A DNA stretch of 53,731 nt from Candidatus Caldatribacterium californiense OP9-cSCG (GTDB lineage: Bacteria > Atribacterota > Atribacteria > Atribacterales > Caldatribacteriaceae). This document shows positions 49,983 to 53,731 of the stretch, one piece after another (the first letter of the stretch is position 1; each line of letters starts with the position of its first letter). A program made the translations under genes and the position numbers. The stretch lies in assembly GCA_000353875.1 (NCBI GenBank), contig APKF01000180.1, positions 1 through 53,731 on the forward strand, in the 5' to 3' direction. Under the pieces are notes generated by a model. It worked only from the letters and a program-made list of their open reading frames with translations. It was not told where the DNA came from and made no database searches.

Positions 49983-50024
49983 AGCATATCTCCTCCCTTG
50001 GACGGAATTCGAAAACCGAGACAC

Positions 50025-50053
50025 ATTATAACAAACCAGGGGCTTCTTTTCTA
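50025..50053 (-). promoter_or_regulatory. Promoter of the ferredoxin gene
   Basis: Minus strand TATAAT (50025-50030) with TGT extension, about 17 nt after a TAGAAA that matches the -35 consensus at four of six positions. Confidence 0.55.
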
Positions 50054-50296
50054 CGCATTGAGCAACTCCTGGGCCAATCTTTTCCCCAAAGGGGTGACGA
50101 AAACCCAATCCACCAGGATGACAAAATCTTCTCGACTCACCGCCCCTCCCTTGCGTTGACGGGAAGGCTACGGAAGGACCTTCGAAGTACCAGTACTTTC
50201 CCTCCCGGGAACTGTATTCTGAGCCGCAACAATCCCCACGTCATGCAAAAGGGCCGAAAGCTCAATAACCCTTTGTTCTCTCTCCAGGATTGCCAT
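50051..50296 (-). pseudogene. Possible decayed gene (HD-like LLHDVG fragment)
   Basis: Directly after the zincin stop, an ATG at 50296 opens a 42-residue frame (MAILEREQRVIELSALLHDVG) ending at 50168. The LLHDVG string is like the HD motif of metal-dependent phosphohydrolases. Sequence in the next frame (GKYWYFEGPSVA) and a GTG-started 29-residue frame at 50051-50140 (MSREDFVILVDWVFVTPLGK) could be further pieces of the same protein. One added G near the CCCGGGAGGG at the first junction would join the first two. This may be one damaged gene or two tiny ones; the family assignment is weak. Confidence 0.3.
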
Positions 50297-50297
50297 T

Positions 50298-50647
50298 TCA
50301 CTCTCCCTCTTCGAGCAAGCGCTGCAGGTCTTCTTCGCCAAAGCCAAAGTAGTGTCCGATCTCGTGAAGGAGCACCTCCCTGACCTTCCTGCGGAATTCT
50401 TCCTCCTGGGGCGCTATTCTCCGGATGTTCTTTAGGTAGAGGACAATTCGGTCCGGGAGCACAAAGGTGTACCCCAGACCTCTTTTGGGAAGTGGAACTC
50501 CCTGGTAGAGTCCAAGGACAAACCCCAACCCCTTTCTGCCTCGTCCCGGACGACAAACGCCACATTCTCCAGTTTCTCCCGCAAAGGAGGTGGAAGGGCA
50601 TCGAGAACCTCCTGAAGGACCGAGGCAATGATCTCCCGCTCTTCCAC
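50298..50647 (-). pseudogene. Zincin-like metallopeptidase (PF06262), frameshifted
   Basis: Small metallopeptidases of this family carry HExxH zinc motifs. The GTG at 50647 has GGAGG 7 nt upstream and opens EEREIIASVLQEVLDALPPP and NVAFVVRDEAERG. After that the frame shifts by -1 to LGLYQGVPLPKRGLGYTFVL, LPDRIVLYLKNIRR and the active-site VREVLLHEIGHYFGFGEEDL. Adding one G to the run AGGGGTT at about 50530 gives a complete protein of about 116 residues, normal for the family, with HEIGH intact. It may be a sequencing error and a working gene. Confidence 0.75.
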
Positions 50648-50796
50648 AAGAACCCCTCCGAAATGCAAACCCCCTCACAGGTCTAACGGAACCCTTCCTG
50701 AAGATACCATGAGCGGTCAGAGAAGTCAAAAAGGCCTTGCAGTACCTCTCCTCCAGGTCGGAATTCTGGTATCCTCCCCTCCAGGAGGGGTGGAAG

Positions 50797-50958
50797 GTGA
50801 CCCGAAGGAGAGACTCCCTCAAGGCAACCCGGTCTTTCCTCTATACGCTTGCAAGGTTTCTCGGAGACGTCGAGGTCGCAAAAGGAGGCCCCAAAGCCCT
50901 GGGAAAGAGAATCCTCCGGAGGACCCTCGGGAAAGCAATGTCGAAGTTCTTCCGGTAG
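50797..50958 (+). CDS. Small basic conserved-type protein (53 aa)
   Basis: A GTG-started frame with GGAGG 8 nt upstream encodes a basic, helical peptide containing FLYTLARFLGDVEV and GKRILRRTLGKAMSKFFR. It resembles the short uncharacterised proteins of about 50-60 residues with an LARLLNDI...GR pattern seen in many Firmicutes and thermophiles. Function unknown. It is the only convincing plus-strand gene between the tRNA-Glu and tRNA-Arg genes. Confidence 0.55.
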   Translation: MTRRRDSLKATRSFLYTLARFLGDVEVAKGGPKALGKRILRRTLGKAMSKFFR

Positions 50959-51482
50959 TAGCAGGTAGCGCGCCATGGTGGGGAAAGGCCCTGGACCAGT
51001 AGCCCGGTGAAGCAATCCGGAAAAACACGTTGAACTGGGGAAGAGCCGCAGCATCAGGGCGCGTATCCGTAAGTAAGCAACATAGGAAGTTACCTCCCCG
51101 TGAATACTCTGGGCAAGCTTCAGAAAAGACCTGGAACAAAGAGGCTCAGGCGAGAGGATACAAACCCTGCAGTGTCTGCCATCCACCGGGCTTGCCCATC
51201 CCATCTCCGAGCCCGTCCCGTCATCGGTGGATTCACCAGCGCCATTTCCTTCTCTCCAAGCACAGGGCATTGGGGAAGCGGTGGAAGAGCGCGAAAGACA
51301 TGCTCCTTGTAGTCCCAGGGTACACCTTCGGCTTTTTTCAAGGAGGAAGAGCTCAAGCAGGGCCTCAGAACTTCGAGTATGGTGGAGCTAAACAACCTTG
51401 TATCAAGGCCACCGGAGTCAGAAGAAAAGCAGGGAGAAAAAAGCAGATGACGCAGAGCTCCGGAAGAAGCGGCGCAAACTCC
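50959..51482. other. Gene-poor interval with a possible Ada-like zinc-motif remnant
   Basis: About 520 bp without a well-supported gene. On the plus strand near 51146-51190 one frame reads EAQARGYKPCSVCHPPG, like the end of the Ada-type metal-binding domain, where GYxPCxxC follows an upstream His/Cys pair. The upstream half (SKQHRKLPPREYSG) lacks that pair. No start with a ribosome-binding site was found. It is probably a gene remnant or chance. Frames on the minus strand here look random. Confidence 0.3.
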
Positions 51483-51559
<77 letters not shown>

Positions 51560-51568
51560 TTGATTGTA

Positions 51569-51597
51569 ATTTTACTCGCCTTCAAAGCGTCACGCAA
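51569..51597 (-). promoter_or_regulatory. Promoter of tRNA-Arg
   Basis: Minus strand TTGCGT (51592-51597), 17 nt, TAAAAT (51569-51574), with the predicted start at about the first base of the tRNA. It lies between the thiC stop and the tRNA, so tRNA-Arg need not depend on thiC transcription. Confidence 0.6.
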
Positions 51598-51617
51598 TAG
51601 GTCCAAAAACACTTCTC

Positions 51618-52913
51618 TCAGCACCTCACACCGGTTTTCCCCAGATATCGTTCCACAAGACGCATGGCACAGAAGCTCCCACACATAGAACAGGTTTCCT
51701 CCAAGGCCACGTTGCGTTCCCTCCGGTATCGTTCTGCCTTCACAGGATCCAGAGCCAGGGCAATCTGTTTCTCCCAGTCCAGGGCCTTTCGGGCCTGGCT
51801 CATTGCCCTGTCCCACTCCCAGGCCCCAGGAATCCCCTTGACGAGGTCTGCCACGTGAGCCGCAAGACGGGCGGCAATAACTCCTTCCCGCACATCCTCT
51901 ACAGTGGGTAATCCCAGATGCTCAGCAGGGGTAACGACACAGATGAAATCGGCTCCGGAAGATGCCGCCAGCGCCCCTCCTATGGCTGCTGCAATATGGT
52001 CGTAACCTGGCGCCACGTCGGTCACGATGGGGCCCAGAACGTAGAAAGGAGCACCATGACACAGACGCTTTTCAAAAAGCACGTTGGCCTCCACGGCCTG
52101 AAGAGGCACATGGCCAGGACCCTCGACCATGACCTGCACTCCTGCCTCCCGGGCCCGGTCAACAAGCTCCCCAAGGATGAGGAGTTCCTGAATTTGCGCC
52201 CGATCGGTGGCATCAGAGAGACAGCCAGGCCGGAAACCATCACCAAGGCTCAAAGTGACATCGAAGCGTCGGGCGATTTCCAGCAGGCGATCGTACTCAG
52301 CATACAGAGGGTTTTCCTTTTCGTGGTAGAGCATCCATCCGACCAAAATGGACCCTCCCCGGCTCACAATATCGGCAATCCGCCCTTCCCGTTTCAAGCG
52401 CTCCACCACCTCCAGGGTCACACCACAGTGCACGGTCATGAAATCAACACCATCTGCAGCCTGCTCCTCAACGACCCGGAAAAGGTCGGAGACCGTAAAC
52501 TCTACAATGCTTCCGTGCTTATCCTGGGCTTCTGAAGCAACCTGGTACACGGGCACCGTCCCAACCGGTACCGGTGAGGCAGAAAGGATACGGCGCCGGC
52601 ACTCCCGAACCCCAACGGTGCTTAAGTCCATAACGGTGTCCGCACCAGCCTCAAGAGCCACTCTGAGCTTCTCCAGTTCCGCTTCAATACTGGGACGGGA
52701 GGGGGAAGTACCGATGTTGGCATTGACCTTGGTCCTCAGACCCCGACCAATACCGCAGGGGTTGAGGTGAGGACGGCATTTATTCGCAGGAATCACCACA
52801 GTTCCTTCGGCCACCCGCTTCCGGAGAATCTCGGGGTCCACCCCTTCTTTTTTGGCCACAAGTACCATCTCAGGAGTTGTCTCTCCCCGACGTGCTGCCT
52901 CAAGCTGAGTCAT
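51618..52913 (-). CDS. thiC: Phosphomethylpyrimidine synthase ThiC
   Basis: ThiC is a radical SAM enzyme that rearranges aminoimidazole ribotide to HMP phosphate for thiamine. [47 protein letters not shown] and the [15 protein letters not shown] block are family signatures. The cluster motif is C-terminal, as is characteristic of ThiC ([12 protein letters not shown]), here with one residue fewer between the last two cysteines than in E. coli. Length 431 fits anaerobe-type ThiC. The ATG overlaps the thi4 stop (ATGA). Confidence 0.96.
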   Translation of the reverse strand: MTQLEAARRGETTPEMVLVAKKEGVDPEILRKRVAEGTVVIPANKCRPHLNPCGIGRGLRTKVNANIGTSPSRPSIEAELEKLRVALEAGADTVMDLSTVGVRECRRRILSASPVPVGTVPVYQVASEAQDKHGSIVEFTVSDLFRVVEEQAADGVDFMTVHCGVTLEVVERLKREGRIADIVSRGGSILVGWMLYHEKENPLYAEYDRLLEIARRFDVTLSLGDGFRPGCLSDATDRAQIQELLILGELVDRAREAGVQVMVEGPGHVPLQAVEANVLFEKRLCHGAPFYVLGPIVTDVAPGYDHIAAAIGGALAASSGADFICVVTPAEHLGLPTVEDVREGVIAARLAAHVADLVKGIPGAWEWDRAMSQARKALDWEKQIALALDPVKAERYRRERNVALEETCSMCGSFCAMRLVERYLGKTGVRC

Positions 52914-53704
52914 CCCGACACCTCCTTTGCCACTTCCTTAAGGTACTCACCGATGAGGTGGGCGGCTTTTTTGCCCGAAAGGAGCATCCCTCCAAAAATC
53001 GGTCCCATACGGCACCCTCCTGCCACGTTGTTTGCCGCCATCCCCGCCACAAAAAGACCCGGAGCGACCATGCGGGTGTTTGCCACCACGTCTTCTTCGC
53101 CTCTCTCCGCGTTCATAAAGGACTCCCTGACAAGGCTCAGGCCCGTGCGTCGACTGTAGAGGGTAACGAGCACCGCCTCGTGCCCCGTGGCATCAAGGAC
53201 AGCTAAAGCCCTAAGGACCATGGGGTCCACATGGAGCCCTTCCATTTCGATAGCACTCTGGTTCACCACCACCCCTGTGATGCGCTCTCCCGTCACGTGG
53301 AGGTCAACGGCAGTCATGAGGTTCAATAGCTTCACCCGGGGATGGGCAGAAGCCCGAGCGATGAGTTTGCTGGCAAAAAGCGGTGCAGAAACCACAAGGG
53401 CACCGTCGTCCTCCTCAAAAGGAATCCCGGTTTCCTCAAGAATCCCCACGACGTCTTTCTGGAGAACGATTTTGTTGCAACCCATAGCACCACCCCATAT
53501 GCCGCCCCCGGGGGCGAGTCTGCGGTCAAGCACCGTCACCCGGTAACCTTCATCGGCCAGGGTAAAGGCGCAGACAAGACCCGAAGGACCGGCACCGACC
53601 ACAATGACGTCAGAGTTCACCGCCTCGATGAGGTCCTGGAAATAGTGTTTCAGGATGAGTCTACTCACCTTCTCATCGGGAACAGGATTCGAGAACGCTC
53701 TCAC
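52910..53704 (-). CDS. thi4: Thi4-type thiamine thiazole synthase
   Basis: Thi4 makes the thiazole phosphate of thiamine from NAD, glycine and sulfur. The Rossmann motif is [19 protein letters not shown], followed by [27 protein letters not shown] and the C-terminal [15 protein letters not shown]. At the position of the yeast suicide cysteine the alignment gives a tyrosine (LVTLYSRR). The enzyme is therefore probably the reusable, sulfide-dependent prokaryotic kind, suited to an anoxic, sulfidic habitat. GTG at 53704 has GGAGG 8 nt upstream; a GTG at 53713 lies on that site. It is coupled to thiC, giving both halves of the vitamin. Any TPP riboswitch would lie beyond the right edge. Confidence 0.94.
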   Translation of the reverse strand: MRAFSNPVPDEKVSRLILKHYFQDLIEAVNSDVIVVGAGPSGLVCAFTLADEGYRVTVLDRRLAPGGGIWGGAMGCNKIVLQKDVVGILEETGIPFEEDDGALVVSAPLFASKLIARASAHPRVKLLNLMTAVDLHVTGERITGVVVNQSAIEMEGLHVDPMVLRALAVLDATGHEAVLVTLYSRRTGLSLVRESFMNAERGEEDVVANTRMVAPGLFVAGMAANNVAGGCRMGPIFGGMLLSGKKAAHLIGEYLKEVAKEVSG

Positions 53705-53731
53705 AGCAACCACCTCCAGAAAGCCCGGGAT

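Noticed and set aside
50525-50540. Programmed -1 frameshift in the zincin gene at AAAGGGG
   Set aside because: The heptamer is present but in the wrong phase for a standard X XXY YYZ slip, so a missing base is the simpler explanation.
50683-51270. 195-residue minus-strand frame
   Set aside because: Random-looking composition, no ribosome-binding site, antisense to the small basic protein.

Overview
The window looks like the chromosome of an anaerobic, probably thermophilic, double-membraned bacterium. Envelope genes (BamA, OmpH, TamB, LpxD) indicate an outer membrane. Rubrerythrin, superoxide reductase, radical-SAM enzymes, a soluble group 3b-type [NiFe] hydrogenase, a two-gene SUF-like Fe-S system, a bTHX ribosomal protein and oxygen-labile class I fumarase point to an anaerobe, plausibly from a hot site. 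My best guess at lineage is Atribacterota (OP9) or a neighbour. That is inference only; no phylogeny could be run. Nearly every base is coding, genes overlap by 1 to 30 nt, and many genes start with GTG or TTG behind a strong GGAGG.

Layout. (1) 1-16.8 kb, minus strand: one tight run reading malic enzyme, fumarase alpha, fumarase beta, membrane ClpP-like protease, topoisomerase III, MurA, MreB, S55/SpoIVB-like protein, TamB (split in two frames), BamA, OmpH, LpxD and an LpxC fragment. (2) 16.9-18.1 kb, plus: a radical-SAM protein. (3) 18.1-30.9 kb, minus: YchF, DUF951, nitroreductase, a long coiled-coil LysM protein, two small membrane proteins, DUF2148 protein, PflA-like radical SAM, cupin, iron alcohol dehydrogenase, YjbQ, a frameshifted LexA-like regulator, an Lrp-type domain, SufB/SufC-like (SMS) pair and an ornithine/lysine-type decarboxylase. 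(4) 31-37 kb, mixed: purine permease, lipoprotein, bTHX, exonuclease VII (XseAB), zinc-type CDF transporter, superoxide reductase and rubrerythrin. (5) 37-43 kb, plus: aldo/keto reductase, alkaline phosphatase, RseC-like protein and a PAS/GGDEF/HD-GYP sensor. (6) 43-49 kb, minus: hydBGDA hydrogenase operon followed by maturation protease, a short HypA and a HypC-HydE-like fusion. (7) 49.1-51.6 kb: three tRNA genes (Pro, Glu, Arg), a ferredoxin and a sparse, partly decayed stretch. (8) 51.6-53.7 kb, minus: thiC and thi4.

The most interesting item is the last gene of the hydrogenase operon. A HypC chaperone domain is fused in frame to a radical-SAM domain of the HydE type, in a [NiFe] and not an [FeFe] hydrogenase context, next to a HypA that lacks its zinc ribbon. 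This may be an unrecognised anaerobic variant of Fe(CN)2CO cofactor assembly.

Three genes (tamB, lexA-like, zincin protease) are each broken by a -1 shift that one extra G in a G-run would repair. These could be natural lesions or base-calling errors, so their pseudogene status is provisional.
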